Origin: Kluyvera sichuanensis
GTDB lineage: Bacteria > Pseudomonadota > Gammaproteobacteria > Enterobacterales > Enterobacteriaceae
Reading direction: 5' to 3'
Length of the DNA: 64,000 nucleotides
NCBI RefSeq assembly: GCF_014218705.1
Contig: NZ_JABBJF010000010.1
Span: forward strand, 62,001-126,000
The notes under the pieces were generated by a model. That model was not told the origin of the DNA, did no database searches, and saw only the letters and a list, made by a program, of their open reading frames with translations. Positions 21,332 to 31,100 of this stretch are shown here, piece after piece. The position numbers and the translations under genes were made by a program. Every line of letters starts with the position of its first letter. Position 1 is the first letter of the stretch.

Positions 21332-22303
21332 ATGCCAAACAGTTTGACCTGGTGCGATCTGTCAGAAGATGTCTCCCTGTGGCCTGGATTGCCGCTTTCC
21401 CTGAGTGGCGATGAAGTGATGCCGCTGGATTACCACGCCGGTCGCAGCGGTTGGCTGCTGTACGGCCGCGGGTTGAATAAAGCGAGCCTCACCACCTATC
21501 AGCGCAAGCTGGGGGCGGCGATGGTGATTGTCGCGGCCTGGTGCGTGGAAGACTATCAGGTTATTCGCCTGGCGGGGTCATTAACGCCACGCGCTACGCG
21601 CCTGGCGCACGATGCGGGTCTGGACGTTGCCCCGCTGGGTAAAATCCCGCATTTACGCACACCGGGTCTGCTGGTGATGGATATGGACTCCACGGCGATC
21701 CAGATTGAGTGCATCGACGAAATCGCCAAACTGGCCGGCACCGGTGAACTGGTGTCGGAAGTGACCGAACGCGCGATGCGCGGCGAGCTCGATTTCAGCG
21801 CCAGCCTGCGTCAGCGCGTCGCCACGCTGAAAGATGCCGATGCCGATATTCTGCGTCAGGTACGCGAAACGCTGCCGTTGATGCCGGGGCTGACTCAGCT
21901 GGTGCTCAAGCTTGAAACGCTGGGCTGGAAGGTGGCGATTGCCTCCGGCGGCTTTACCTTCTTCGCCGATCACCTGCGCGATAAGCTGCGCTTAACCGCT
22001 GCGGTTGCCAACGAACTGGGTATTCGCGACGGCAAGCTGACCGGCGAAGTGGTTGGTGACATCGTCGATGCGCAGTATAAAGCGAAAACCCTGCTGCAAC
22101 TGGCTGAGAAACATGAAATTCCCCATGCCCAGACGGTGGCGATTGGCGACGGTGCTAACGACCTGCCGATGATCAAAAAAGCCGGGCTGGGGATTGCGTA
22201 TCATGCCAAACCAAAAGTGAACGAACAGACGGAAGTCACTATCCGTCATGCCGATTTGATGGGGGTGTTCTGCATTCTCTCCGGCAGCATGAATCAGAAA
22301 TAA
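21332..22303 (+). CDS. serB: SerB, phosphoserine phosphatase
   Basis: 323 residues from the ATG at 21332 (MPNSLTWCDL), with SD GGAGCTGTA; the longer in-frame start at 21287 adds 15 residues not in the family. It performs the last step of serine synthesis. HAD motif I is MDMDSTAIQIE with nucleophile D117 and general acid D119; motif II is ASGGFT; motif IV is IGDGANDLPMI. The N-terminal ~100 residues form the ACT-like regulatory part. radA follows after 10 bases. Confidence 0.96.
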   Translation: MPNSLTWCDLSEDVSLWPGLPLSLSGDEVMPLDYHAGRSGWLLYGRGLNKASLTTYQRKLGAAMVIVAAWCVEDYQVIRLAGSLTPRATRLAHDAGLDVAPLGKIPHLRTPGLLVMDMDSTAIQIECIDEIAKLAGTGELVSEVTERAMRGELDFSASLRQRVATLKDADADILRQVRETLPLMPGLTQLVLKLETLGWKVAIASGGFTFFADHLRDKLRLTAAVANELGIRDGKLTGEVVGDIVDAQYKAKTLLQLAEKHEIPHAQTVAIGDGANDLPMIKKAGLGIAYHAKPKVNEQTEVTIRHADLMGVFCILSGSMNQK

Positions 22304-22313
22304 AGAGGTTAAC

Positions 22314-23696
22314 GTGGCGAAAGCTCCTAAACGCGCATTTGTGTGTAATGAGTGCGGTGCGGATTACCCGCGCTGGCAGGGGCAATGTAGCGCCTGCCAT
22401 GCCTGGAATACCATCACCGAAGTGCGCGTTGCGGCTTCCCCTACGGTCGCACGTAACGAGCGCCTGAGCGGCTATGCGGGCAATGCTGGTGTCGCGAAGG
22501 TGCAAAAACTGTCGGATATCAGCCTGGAAGAGCTGCCGCGTTTTTCCACCGGCTTTAAAGAGTTTGACCGCGTACTGGGCGGCGGCGTGGTGCCCGGCAG
22601 CGCCATCCTGATTGGTGGTAACCCTGGGGCCGGGAAATCAACCTTGCTGCTGCAAACGCTGTGCAAGCTGGCGGAGCAGATGAAAACCTTGTACGTCACG
22701 GGGGAAGAGTCGTTACAGCAGGTTGCCATGCGCGCGCATCGTCTCGGCTTGCCAACCGCCAACCTGAATATGCTCTCCGAAACCAGCATCGAGCAGATTT
22801 GCCAGATAGCGGAAGAAGAGCAGCCGAAGCTGATGGTTATCGACTCCATCCAGGTGATGCACATGGCGGATATTCAGTCCTCACCAGGCAGCGTGGCGCA
22901 GGTGCGTGAAACCGCGGCCTATCTGACTCGCTTTGCAAAAACGCGCGGCGTGGCGATTGTGATGGTCGGCCACGTGACCAAAGACGGTTCTCTGGCGGGG
23001 CCAAAGGTTCTTGAGCACTGTATCGACTGCTCGGTGCTGCTCGATGGTGACGCTGATTCGCGCTTCCGTACACTGCGCAGCCATAAGAACCGTTTCGGTG
23101 CGGTGAACGAACTGGGCGTATTCGCGATGACTGAACAGGGCCTGCGCGAGGTAAGCAACCCTTCTGCCATCTTCCTGAGCCGCGGTGATGAAGTCACCTC
23201 CGGCAGTTCGGTGATGGTGGTATGGGAAGGCACGCGTCCGCTGCTGGTAGAGATTCAGGCGCTGGTGGATCACTCCATGATGGGCAACCCACGCCGCGTA
23301 GCCGTTGGCCTTGAGCAGAACCGCTTAGCGATTCTGCTGGCGGTGCTGCACCGTCACGGCGGTCTGCAGATGGCGGATCAGGATGTGTTTGTAAACGTCG
23401 TGGGTGGTGTGAAGGTTACCGAAACCAGCGCTGACTTAGCCCTGCTGATGGCGATGGTTTCTAGCCTGCGCGACAGGCCGCTGCCGCAGGATCTGGTGGT
23501 CTTTGGTGAAGTGGGGCTGGCCGGGGAAATTCGTCCTGTACCTAGCGGACAGGAGCGTATTTCAGAAGCCGCTAAGCATGGTTTCCGCCGCGCTATCGTG
23601 CCGGCGGCAAACGTGCCAAAGAAAATTCCGGAAGGCATGAAGGTCTTTGGCGTGAAGAAACTCGCCGACGCGCTGGACGTTTTTGACGAACTATAA
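22314..23696 (+). CDS. radA: RadA, DNA repair ATPase / branch-migration helicase
   Basis: 460 residues from a GTG start, the E. coli length. It processes recombination intermediates with RecA. Domains in order: C4 zinc finger (CNECG...CSACH, residues 11-32), RecA-like ATPase with Walker A GGNPGAGKST and the RadA-specific KNRFG motif, then a Lon-protease-like domain without its catalytic serine-lysine pair. It probably shares a transcript with serB. Confidence 0.96.
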   Translation: MAKAPKRAFVCNECGADYPRWQGQCSACHAWNTITEVRVAASPTVARNERLSGYAGNAGVAKVQKLSDISLEELPRFSTGFKEFDRVLGGGVVPGSAILIGGNPGAGKSTLLLQTLCKLAEQMKTLYVTGEESLQQVAMRAHRLGLPTANLNMLSETSIEQICQIAEEEQPKLMVIDSIQVMHMADIQSSPGSVAQVRETAAYLTRFAKTRGVAIVMVGHVTKDGSLAGPKVLEHCIDCSVLLDGDADSRFRTLRSHKNRFGAVNELGVFAMTEQGLREVSNPSAIFLSRGDEVTSGSSVMVVWEGTRPLLVEIQALVDHSMMGNPRRVAVGLEQNRLAILLAVLHRHGGLQMADQDVFVNVVGGVKVTETSADLALLMAMVSSLRDRPLPQDLVVFGEVGLAGEIRPVPSGQERISEAAKHGFRRAIVPAANVPKKIPEGMKVFGVKKLADALDVFDEL

Positions 23697-23736
23697 TGTT
23701 CAATTCTGGCGGCATATTGCGTCGCCGGTCTCTTTC

Positions 23737-23771
23737 CCCGGATAGTACCGTGAGTACATCCGGGTTTTTTG
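23737..23771 (+). terminator. radA intrinsic terminator
   Basis: CCCGGAT-(A)-GTAC paired with GTAC-ATCCGGG, one bulge, loop CGTGA, then TTTTTTG. A TATAAT (23772-23777) follows at once and may be the -10 box of nadR. Confidence 0.85.
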
Positions 23772-23814
23772 TATAATGGGTAGATGGTTTACCCCAATTC
23801 AGCAGGAGGCTCTT

Positions 23815-25041
23815 GTGTCGTCGTTCGACTATCTCAAAACCGCAATTCGTCAGAAAGGCTGTACGTTGCAGCAGGTCGCAGACGCCAGCGGCATGACCAA
23901 GGGCTATTTAAGCCAGCTTCTCAACGCCAAAATTAAGAGCCCCAGTGCGCAAAAGCTCGAAGCGTTACACCGCTTTCTCGGGCTCGAATTTCCGCGCCAG
24001 CAGAAAAATATCGGCGTGGTGTTCGGTAAGTTTTACCCGCTGCATACCGGCCATATTTATTTGATCCAGCGCGCCTGTAGCCAGGTTGACGAGCTGCACA
24101 TCATCATGGGTTATGACGACACGCGCGACCGCGCGCTGTTTGAAGATAGCGCTATGTCGCAGCAGCCTACCGTACCGGACCGCCTGCGCTGGCTACTGCA
24201 AACCTTTAAATACCAGAAGAACATCCGCATTCACGCCTTTAATGAAGAGGGCATGGAGCCGTACCCGCACGGTTGGGATGTATGGAGTGCGGGCATAAAG
24301 ACTTTTATGGAAGAGAAGGGCATCGAACCCAACTGGATTTACTCCTCTGAAGAGGCCGATGCGCCGCAGTACCTCGAGCATCTTGGGATTGAAACGGTGC
24401 TGATTGACCCGAAACGGACTTTCATGAGCATCAGTGGGGCGCAGATTCGTGAGAATCCGTTCCGCTACTGGGATTACATCCCAACCGAAGTGAAGCCGTT
24501 CTTCGTACGTACGGTGGCAATTCTCGGCGGTGAGTCCAGCGGAAAGTCGACGCTGGTGAACAAGCTGGCGAACATCTTCAACACCACCAGTGCCTGGGAA
24601 TATGGGCGAGACTACGTCTTCTCGCATCTGGGCGGTGACGAGATGGCGCTACAGTATTCCGACTATGACAAAATCGCCCTGGGGCACGCTCAGTACATCG
24701 ACTTTGCGGTGAAGTACGCCAACAAGGTCGCGTTTATCGATACCGATTTTGTCAGCACCCAGGCATTCTGTAAGAAGTATGAAGGCCGTGAACATCCGTT
24801 CGTGCAGGCGCTGATCGATGAATATCGCTTCGACCTGGTTATCCTGCTGGAAAACAACACGCCGTGGGTTGCCGATGGTTTGCGCAGCCTTGGCAGTTCG
24901 GTTGACCGCAAAGAATTCCAGACCTTGCTGGTCTCGATGCTCGAAAAGAACAACATCGAATTTGTGCATGTAGAAGAGTCGGACTATGACTCTCGGTTCC
25001 TGCGCTGTGTGGAACTGGTGAAAGGATTGATGGGCGATTAA
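23815..25041 (+). CDS. nadR: NadR, NAD repressor / NMN adenylyltransferase / ribosylnicotinamide kinase
   Basis: 408 residues from the GTG at 23815 with SD AGGAGGCTCTT (E. coli NadR about 410). An in-frame ATG at 23776 is too close to the preceding terminator. Three domains: N-terminal HTH (CTLQQVADASGMTKGYLSQLL), a nucleotidyltransferase with GKFYPLHTGH, and a C-terminal kinase with Walker A GGESSGKST. It represses NAD synthesis genes and salvages nicotinamide riboside. In E. coli it is followed by ettA; here the capsule locus intervenes. Confidence 0.95.
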   Translation: MSSFDYLKTAIRQKGCTLQQVADASGMTKGYLSQLLNAKIKSPSAQKLEALHRFLGLEFPRQQKNIGVVFGKFYPLHTGHIYLIQRACSQVDELHIIMGYDDTRDRALFEDSAMSQQPTVPDRLRWLLQTFKYQKNIRIHAFNEEGMEPYPHGWDVWSAGIKTFMEEKGIEPNWIYSSEEADAPQYLEHLGIETVLIDPKRTFMSISGAQIRENPFRYWDYIPTEVKPFFVRTVAILGGESSGKSTLVNKLANIFNTTSAWEYGRDYVFSHLGGDEMALQYSDYDKIALGHAQYIDFAVKYANKVAFIDTDFVSTQAFCKKYEGREHPFVQALIDEYRFDLVILLENNTPWVADGLRSLGSSVDRKEFQTLLVSMLEKNNIEFVHVEESDYDSRFLRCVELVKGLMGD

Positions 25042-25046
25042 CCTTC

Positions 25047-25080
25047 CGGCACGGCGTCATCGTGGTACCGTGCCGATTTT
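25047..25080 (+). terminator. nadR intrinsic terminator
   Basis: Perfect 8-base stem CGGCACGG / CCGTGCCG with a 13-base loop, followed by ATTTTTATA. Confidence 0.85.
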
Positions 25081-25465
25081 TATATTCACTGTTAATATTT
25101 TATCGTGGATATTATTAAGCTAGAAATATAATAAGTGGCTTTATTTTTATTTTGGCGTTGTTATTATTGAATAATAACTTTATAAATCCGTATTTCTCAT
25201 CACCATCTATTTTTAACAACCTCTTGATTTATAGATAAAATATTTTATTTAATGTGAGCTTAATGATAATTTAAGTTTAATTAAATAAGATACTACTGGT
25301 CATGATGACAATTAAAAGATAAATTCCACTCTCCAATTTATTTCATTGGGATACATCAAGGGAATGATGTAGTTGTATTTATTTATGGTTTTTATAATTC
25401 ACTTTAATTAGTGTTTCACCCTCTATTATTCACTCCCTGAAGATGTTCATCCCCTGTGATTTTTT
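25081..25465 (+). other. AT-rich leader upstream of kpsM
   Basis: About 385 bases without a gene, clearly richer in A+T than the flanking genes. E. coli group 2 loci also have a long untranslated leader before kpsM, with the promoter several hundred bases upstream. A small inverted repeat TACATCA-N6-TGATGTA lies at 25352-25371. Several candidate -10 hexamers exist but none could be fixed. The high A+T suggests H-NS binding; that is inference. Confidence 0.5.
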
Positions 25466-25502
25466 GCTTATCGCTATGGTCGCATAAGGCCAGGGCGGTA
25501 GC
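25466..25502 (+). promoter_or_regulatory. JUMPstart / ops element (RfaH recruitment site)
   Basis: The block ends with GGCCAGGGCGGTAGC; the ops core GGCGGTAGC is at 25494-25502, and the preceding TATGGTCGCATAA fits the JUMPstart consensus. RfaH loads on RNA polymerase at ops and lets it read through long capsule and LPS operons. The element sits 24 bases before the preferred kpsM start and directly abuts the alternative ATG at 25503. Confidence 0.88.
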
Positions 25503-25526
25503 ATGCCTGAATGGAAGCAACATCTT

Positions 25527-26303
25527 ATGGCCAGAAGCGGTATCGATGTCCAGCGTGCAGCGGTTTGCGCGCTATTTCTACGTGAGATCAAAACGCGTTT
25601 CGGCAAGTACCGGCTAGGCTACTGCTGGGCCATTCTTGAGCCTGCCGCGCATATGCTGGTTATGCTTGCGGTGTTTGGTTTTGTTATGCACCGCACGATG
25701 CCAGATATTTCATTTCCCGTTTTTTTGATAAACGGCATTATCCCCTATTTCCTTTTTAGCCATATTGCCACCCGCTCTATCAGCGCAATCGATGCGAACC
25801 AGGGGTTATTTAATTATCGGCCGGTAAAACCGATCGACACGATCCTGGCAAGGGCATTGCTCGAAAGCCTTATCTACAGCTGCGTCTATATTGTCCTGAT
25901 GTGCGTGGTCGGTATTGCCGGTGAGGTGTTTAGCGTCACGCAACTCATTACCTTAGTAGTGACGTGGTTGCTATTGATTCTCTTTTCCTGTGGGCTAGGA
26001 ATGGTGTTTATGGTGGTAGGGAAGACGTTTCCTGAAATGGAGAAGTTTCTGCCTATCCTGATAAAGCCGCTCTATTTCGTCTCCTGCATCATGTTCCCGC
26101 TGCATGCCGTACCGCGTGACTATTGGCCCTATCTCCTCTGGAACCCTATCGTGCATATCGTTGAACTGAGCCGCGAATGCGTGGTGGCGGGCTATGAAAG
26201 CCAGGGGGTGAGTTTGCCTTATCTGGCCTTTTGTACCCTACTCATGCTGTTTGTCGGGCTTGCGCTGTATCGCCTGCGCGAAGAGGCAATGTTAACATCA
26301 TGA
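25527..26303 (+). CDS. kpsM: KpsM, capsule polysaccharide ABC exporter permease
   Basis: 258 residues from the ATG at 25527 (MARSGIDVQ), which lines up with the E. coli KpsM start; an in-frame ATG at 25503 would add eight residues and abut the ops site. ABC-2 type permease with six membrane helices and conserved REIKTRFGKYRLGY, PVKPIDT and KTFPEMEKFLPI segments. With KpsT it moves the lipid-linked capsule chain across the inner membrane. Its stop overlaps the kpsT start (ATGA). Confidence 0.95.
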   Translation: MARSGIDVQRAAVCALFLREIKTRFGKYRLGYCWAILEPAAHMLVMLAVFGFVMHRTMPDISFPVFLINGIIPYFLFSHIATRSISAIDANQGLFNYRPVKPIDTILARALLESLIYSCVYIVLMCVVGIAGEVFSVTQLITLVVTWLLLILFSCGLGMVFMVVGKTFPEMEKFLPILIKPLYFVSCIMFPLHAVPRDYWPYLLWNPIVHIVELSRECVVAGYESQGVSLPYLAFCTLLMLFVGLALYRLREEAMLTS

Positions 26304-26971
26304 TCCGCATCGAGAATCTCACCAAATCCTATCGTACGCCCCAGGGGCGGCACTATGTCTTTAAAAATCTCAATATTGAACTGCCGAGTGGAAAAAGCGT
26401 GGCGCTTATTGGCCGCAATGGCGCTGGGAAATCGACGTTACTGCGTATGATTGGCGGTATAGACCGACCAGATAGCGGCAGGATCGTCACCAACAGTACC
26501 ATCTCGTGGCCCGTGGGCCTTTCCGGCGGCTTCCAGGGAAGCCTGACTGGACGTGAAAACGTGAAGTTTGTCGCCCGACTGTATGCACAAAAAGGTGAAC
26601 TGAAAGAGAAGGTCGCATTTGTCGAAGCGTTTGCCGAACTGGGGAAATACTTCGATATGCCGATTAGAACCTACTCGTCAGGGATGCGCTCGCGATTGGG
26701 TTTTGGTTTAAGTATGGCGTTTAAGTTTGATTATTATTTGGTTGATGAGGTTACCGCAGTGGGTGATGCCAGATTTAAGCAGAAGTGCGCGGATATGTTC
26801 AATGCGCGGCATAAAGAGTCGAGTTTTTTAATGGTATCGCATAGTTTGAATAGTTTGAAAGAGTATTGTGATGCGGCAATTTTTGTTGGTCGTGATAATG
26901 AGATTGAATATTGCAATAGCATCGATGATGTTATTAACCGATATAGAGATGACGAGGGTTTATCAGCATAG
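26300..26971 (+). CDS. kpsT: KpsT, capsule polysaccharide ABC exporter ATPase
   Basis: 223 residues from the ATG at 26300, overlapping the kpsM stop by 4 bases. It has Walker A GRNGAGKST, signature YSSGMRSRL, Walker B YYLVDEV and the H-loop in MVSHSL. It drives KpsM. Third-codon-position G+C drops in the last ~250 bases, so the 3' end resembles the AT-rich genes that follow more than its own 5' half. Confidence 0.95.
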   Translation: MIRIENLTKSYRTPQGRHYVFKNLNIELPSGKSVALIGRNGAGKSTLLRMIGGIDRPDSGRIVTNSTISWPVGLSGGFQGSLTGRENVKFVARLYAQKGELKEKVAFVEAFAELGKYFDMPIRTYSSGMRSRLGFGLSMAFKFDYYLVDEVTAVGDARFKQKCADMFNARHKESSFLMVSHSLNSLKEYCDAAIFVGRDNEIEYCNSIDDVINRYRDDEGLSA

Positions 26972-27005
26972 CAGAAAATATTCAGATAGTTAAAAGGATT
27001 AAAGA

Positions 27006-28130
27006 ATGAGGAAGCAACCATCATTAATAAAAAGAATGACAAAGCTCATTCATTCTCCAGGCATATTTTTTCGGGATTATTTTAACAAGAAATACCCAGT
27101 GATTCGTAATGAAATATTATGTCCGGAAGTTGAAGAGTCAATTTTAATCAGGCACGATCTTCAATTGGAAAATATCCTGCATGCTGATTTTCCTATTGAT
27201 GTTGTGTTTACATGGGTTAATGACAAAGACCCTAAATGGCAAGAGAAATATAAACGCTTCAAAATGGTTAATATTGATTCTCATGGTCAATATGCGACAG
27301 ATACAGCTCGTTTTAGCAATCACAATGAACTCTATTTCTCTGTAAAAAGTGTGCTGACTTATCTCCCCTGGATTAATAATATTTATATCGTCACCGATGA
27401 GCAATATCCTGAATGGGTTGATAAATATGAGAATGTTATCGTTGTCGATCATAAAGATATTATACCAGAAAAATATCTGCCGACGTTTAATTCTCATGTT
27501 ATTGAAGCGCATCTTCATAAAATAAAAGAACTTTCAGAGCATTTCATCTATTTTAATGATGACGTTTTTGTTGCCCGTGAATTGCCACAAGGCCATTTTT
27601 TTAAAAGTAACGGTATAGCTTCTATTTTCTTATCACGGAAAAATCTTGTAGAGATGAAAAATAGAGGAGTGACTACCCCAACGTTAAGTGCATCTATACA
27701 TGCCAGTGAGTTATTAAAAGGTGCCTTTGGTTATGAAGTGTTGACGCCATTGGTCCATACTTATGTGCCACTAAAGAAAAGTATGTTCGAAGAAGTCTGG
27801 GGTAAATATTATAATGAAATTGATATTTTTTTATGTAATAGATTCAGATCAGATTTTGACCTAAATTTAGCAACATTTTTAGTGCCGTGGTTTTCGTATT
27901 TTAAACAGCAGTCAATTCCTGCCAGGGATATCTGCTATTACTTTAATATTCGCTCACCTGTTGCCAGGGGGTGCTATTTGGCGTTGCTTAGATACAAAAT
28001 ATTAAGCGCTCCTCATTCTTTTTGCGCTAATGATTTCACATCAACGAGAAAAAATGTAGAAAATTATCAAGGTTCACTAATGAATATGTTAATAAAGTAT
28101 TTTAGAAAGGGTAATATGGATGTTAAATAA
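27006..28130 (+). CDS. Stealth-family capsule sugar-phosphate transferase
   Basis: 374 residues, AT-rich. It carries the conserved Stealth regions in order: IDVVFTWVNDKDPKW (about 64-78), RFSNHNELYFSVKSVLTYLP (102-121) with IYIVTDEQYPEW, and TFNSHVIEAHLHKI through FIYFNDDVFV (160-189). Stealth proteins transfer hexose-1-phosphate units and build phosphodiester-linked capsules such as meningococcal A and X. Residues 13-29 (KLIHSPGIFFRDYFNKK) are shared with the next protein. There is no signal peptide; it should act at the inner face of the membrane. The 3' end overlaps the next gene by 11 bases. The sugar cannot be read from sequence. Confidence 0.85.
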   Translation: MRKQPSLIKRMTKLIHSPGIFFRDYFNKKYPVIRNEILCPEVEESILIRHDLQLENILHADFPIDVVFTWVNDKDPKWQEKYKRFKMVNIDSHGQYATDTARFSNHNELYFSVKSVLTYLPWINNIYIVTDEQYPEWVDKYENVIVVDHKDIIPEKYLPTFNSHVIEAHLHKIKELSEHFIYFNDDVFVARELPQGHFFKSNGIASIFLSRKNLVEMKNRGVTTPTLSASIHASELLKGAFGYEVLTPLVHTYVPLKKSMFEEVWGKYYNEIDIFLCNRFRSDFDLNLATFLVPWFSYFKQQSIPARDICYYFNIRSPVARGCYLALLRYKILSAPHSFCANDFTSTRKNVENYQGSLMNMLIKYFRKGNMDVK

Positions 28131-31100
28131 AAAGTTAAAAAAATTAATGCGAAATCCAGGTTTGTTTTTTAGCGATATGCTCGCAAAAAAGAGAAAAAAG
28201 GTAAGTGGCCTCTATTCTAAGAAGGTAGATGGTAACTATGAGTATACGGTTGTCTCTGCCGTTTATAATGTCGGGAGATATCTTGATGATTACTTTAAAA
28301 GTCTTGTTAATCAGAAACTGAACTTCAAGAAAAATATCTATTTAATTATGGTTGATGACGGCTCTGTCGATGATTCAGCGGCAATTATTAAAAAATGGCA
28401 GAGCAAATACCCTGACAACATACTCTATCTCCGAAAGGAGAATGGCGGGCAAGCTTCGGCGCGAAATCTGGGCCTTGAGCATGTAAAAACAGAGTGGGTG
28501 ACGTTTATCGATCCTGATGATTTTGTTGATGTTAATTATTTCTATGAGGTTGACTCTTTTGTCAGTGCAGGAAATGATCAATACTGCATGGTTTCATGTA
28601 ATATTATATTTTATTATGAGAATAATAAGTCATTTAAGGATTCACATCCTCTAAGATTTAAATATGCTAAAGGAAATATAGCTTTAAGTATAAGTAAGCT
28701 AAACAAACATATTCAACTTTCCAGCAGTACGGCTTTCTTTTGTACTAGAATTATCTCTAATTTCAACCTTCAGTTTAACTCTCAAATAAAGCCAAATTTT
28801 GAAGACGGAAAATTTATTGCTGATTATTTGATGTGCAACATTCATACTGAACAAGTAGCATTTCTTAGGGATGCTAAATATTTGTATAGAAAAAGAGATG
28901 ATGGTTCATCTACGTTAGACACTGCATGGGGAAAAGTCGAAAGATATACTAAAGTAACAAGATATGGTTACTTATCAATGTTGCATGATTACGCTGTGAA
29001 ATATGGGGTTATTCCTCGTTTTGTTCAGAATACTGTATTGTATGAGGTTGTCTGGCAACTAAAACAGATTGTGAACCACTCTGAAAGAATTTCATTTTTG
29101 TCTGATGAGGAGAGGAAGGAGTATACTCAATTATTAATTGATGTGTTCAAATATATCGATTCTGATGTTATCAATGATTTTGATCTGGCCGGTTGTTGGT
29201 TTTATCATAAACTTGGCATGATATCTTGTTTTAAAGGAGAAAGTCCAAAATTACAGATTGCTTATGTTGAACGTTATGATAAATATAAAAATCAGGTTCT
29301 TTTAAGATACTTCACCTATAATGATAAGTTTGAAAATATAATTGTTGATGGCGTTAGTGTTATTCCAGCTTATGTAAAAAAAACACGACATGATTTTCTT
29401 GATTTAGATTTTATTTATGAACGAAGGATATGGGTTGATGTCGGAAATGCACGGGAAATAGACTTGCAGATATCCAATTTACCTACAAAGATTCATTTTG
29501 CTGGAAAGCAATATTTATCATCTATTAATGTAAGAGATGTTATTGATTATTTTTTATCAAATAATCAGTTTTATGATAAGAAAAGTTGCTATATAAATTC
29601 TTGGGTATTTATGGATCGAGATACTCAGGCTGATGATAACGCAGAGCATTTATATCGTTATGTTATGAATGAGTATCCTGAACGAGCAATATTCTTTATC
29701 CTAAGTTCTGACTCTCATGATTGGAATAGGTTGAGAGAAGAAGGTTTTAATCTTATTTCTTATGGTTCAGAAGAACATACAGCGATATTAAAGTCTTGTA
29801 GTAAAGTGATTAGTTCTCATGTCGACCATTATGTTGTTAACTATTTAGGTGATAATATGCTGAAAGGAAGGCATTTTATCTTTCTGCAGCATGGAGTAAC
29901 CAAAGATGACCTTTCAACGTGGTTAAATCACAAGGATAACATTGATTGTTTTGTTACTGCCTCTCCTTATGAGTATAACTCTATCGTTAGGTATGAATCA
30001 AAGTATATTTATAGTAATAAAGAAGTCGTTCTGACTGGTTTCCCTCGGCATGATCTTCTAATTAATTCTGGCCGTGGTGAACGAATAATTCTTGTTATGC
30101 CAACCTGGCGAAAAGATATTGTTGATAATACCATCGCTATGGGTAATAATAGAGCGAAAAACCCTAGTTTTATGCAATCTGAATTTGCTATGCGATGGTA
30201 CAATTTTATTCACTCTAATAAATTAAAAGAGTTATCCCTCAGATATAATTTTCAGGTTGTATTTTTTCCTCATGCCAACATTCAACCATATATTAAAGAG
30301 TTTTCAGTCCCGGAATATATTAAGAAAATTACACACCAGGACGGCAGTATCCAGAACCTGTTTGGTAAAGCGGCAATGATGATAACCGACTATTCATCGG
30401 TCGCATTCGAAATGGCGGTTATCAACAAACCTACATTGTACTATCAATTCGATGAAGCTGATTTCTTCTCCGGTGGTCATGCCTACACGAAAGGGTATTT
30501 TGATTATCGGGAGCACGGCTTTGGCGATGTCGCCACCACTGAAGAGGCGTTGTTATCAAGCCTTGAGGTGCTGTTAAAGAATGATGCGAAACCCGATGCG
30601 ATTATCCAGTCACGTATCGACGCTACGTTCCCCTATCGTGACGGACACTGCTGCCAGAGAGTTTATGACGAAATTATCAAACTTGATGCGCCTATGCCCG
30701 ATGATTATGTTGATGATAATATTTTGCGAGACTATGCCATTCAGTCATTAAATGCGCATCAGATCACTCTGTCTGAGCGTTGGTGGGAACAGTATATTTC
30801 TCGAAATTCGAATGTTTCCTTAAGCGATAACCTTTTATATGTAACGGTGTTGCGGGAGTCTGGTAAGTTAAATGCGGCAGCTAAATATCTCGAAATGTTA
30901 TTTTCTTCTTGTGGCGATAATGTTGATTCTTCATTGTACTTATCAAGAGCGTTGCTGATGTTGGCAATGCAGGAATGGAGTTCCGCAATTAATTTCTTTA
31001 GAATTTCTGGCGTTAAATCTGTCTCGGATAATTACTACCATTATCTCTTCTGTTTTTTACACTCCAGTGAGTATAAAGCGTTGCCGACTGAATCAATGCT

